Shown: positions 41,278 to 41,346 of the stretch, piece after piece
Position numbering within the stretch: the first letter of the stretch is position 1
Layout: every line of letters begins with the position of its first letter
IMG/VR virus record: IMGVR_UViG_3300042691_013257
Location: 1 to 41,346 of that record
DNA length: 41,346 nt
From: a virus
Direction: 5' to 3' (one strand)
Program-made: the position numbers and the translations under genes
Notes under the pieces: model-generated
Databases searched by the model: none
What the model was told of the DNA's origin: nothing
Seen by the model: only the letters and a program-made list of their open reading frames with translations

Positions 41278-41346
<69 letters not shown>

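Overview
The window is almost entirely bacteriophage or prophage DNA: about 41 kb of tightly packed, mostly rightward genes with many 4-nt ATGA/GTGA overlaps. The host is probably an alphaproteobacterium, most likely of the Rhizobiales. The grounds are high GC by eye, a GapR/DUF2312-type protein and the overall protein flavour; this is inference, not a database match. The virion module (portal, scaffold, major capsid, short connector and tail-tube-like proteins, a string of internal virion proteins, a lytic transglycosylase, and no tape-measure gene) indicates a short-tailed, podovirus-like particle. No integrase, no single-subunit RNA polymerase and no clear CI-type repressor lie in view. The left edge cuts a gene and the right edge cuts a tRNA-Val(GAC).

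Layout. (1) 1-15460, DNA metabolism: a truncated acidic protein, a DUF2800 RecB/Cas4-like nuclease, an Enc34-type ssDNA-binding protein, a GapR-like protein, small membrane proteins, a C5 cytosine methyltransferase with a second gene in another frame, an HNH homing endonuclease, a family A DNA polymerase, a CCA-type nucleotidyltransferase, a ribbon-helix-helix protein, a dCMP deaminase, a DnaA-domain-IV-like protein, an XRE-type HTH protein, a PD-(D/E)XK nuclease and a primase-helicase. (2) 15425-15572, an iteron array that is the best candidate replication origin. (3) 15636-17374, a leftward operon of six small genes with its own terminator. (4) 17375-17549, a divergent control region, then terS and a 611-bp non-coding stretch that may hold the packaging site. 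(5) 18638-22030, small genes, an HNH-AP2 endonuclease, two strong terminators, a tail fibre and a secreted-type SGNH esterase. (6) 22246-23953, the lysis cassette (GH19 endolysin, membrane protein, nested spanins, XhlA-like protein). (7) 23963-41189, terL, portal, GIY-YIG endonuclease, scaffold, capsid, connectors, two GNAT proteins, internal virion proteins and transglycosylase, with one small antisense membrane gene. (8) 41278-41346, the partial tRNA.

The strongest unexplained signal is a 15-bp motif, consensus TGTMTCKTYTGTMTC (a TGTMTC direct repeat of 9-bp period). I count 18 copies by eye, nearly all just upstream of genes or operons and always on the strand of the downstream gene, including three reversed copies in the leftward operon. 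In three places it abuts a TTGAC -35 element. It looks like the cis code of a phage-wide transcription programme. A second signal is a palindrome, AATTAACC-N7-GGTTAATT, shared by the terS control region and the scaffold/capsid control region. A third is a recurrent C-terminal tip (x-V-F-[SDEGA]-stop) on about ten otherwise unrelated proteins.
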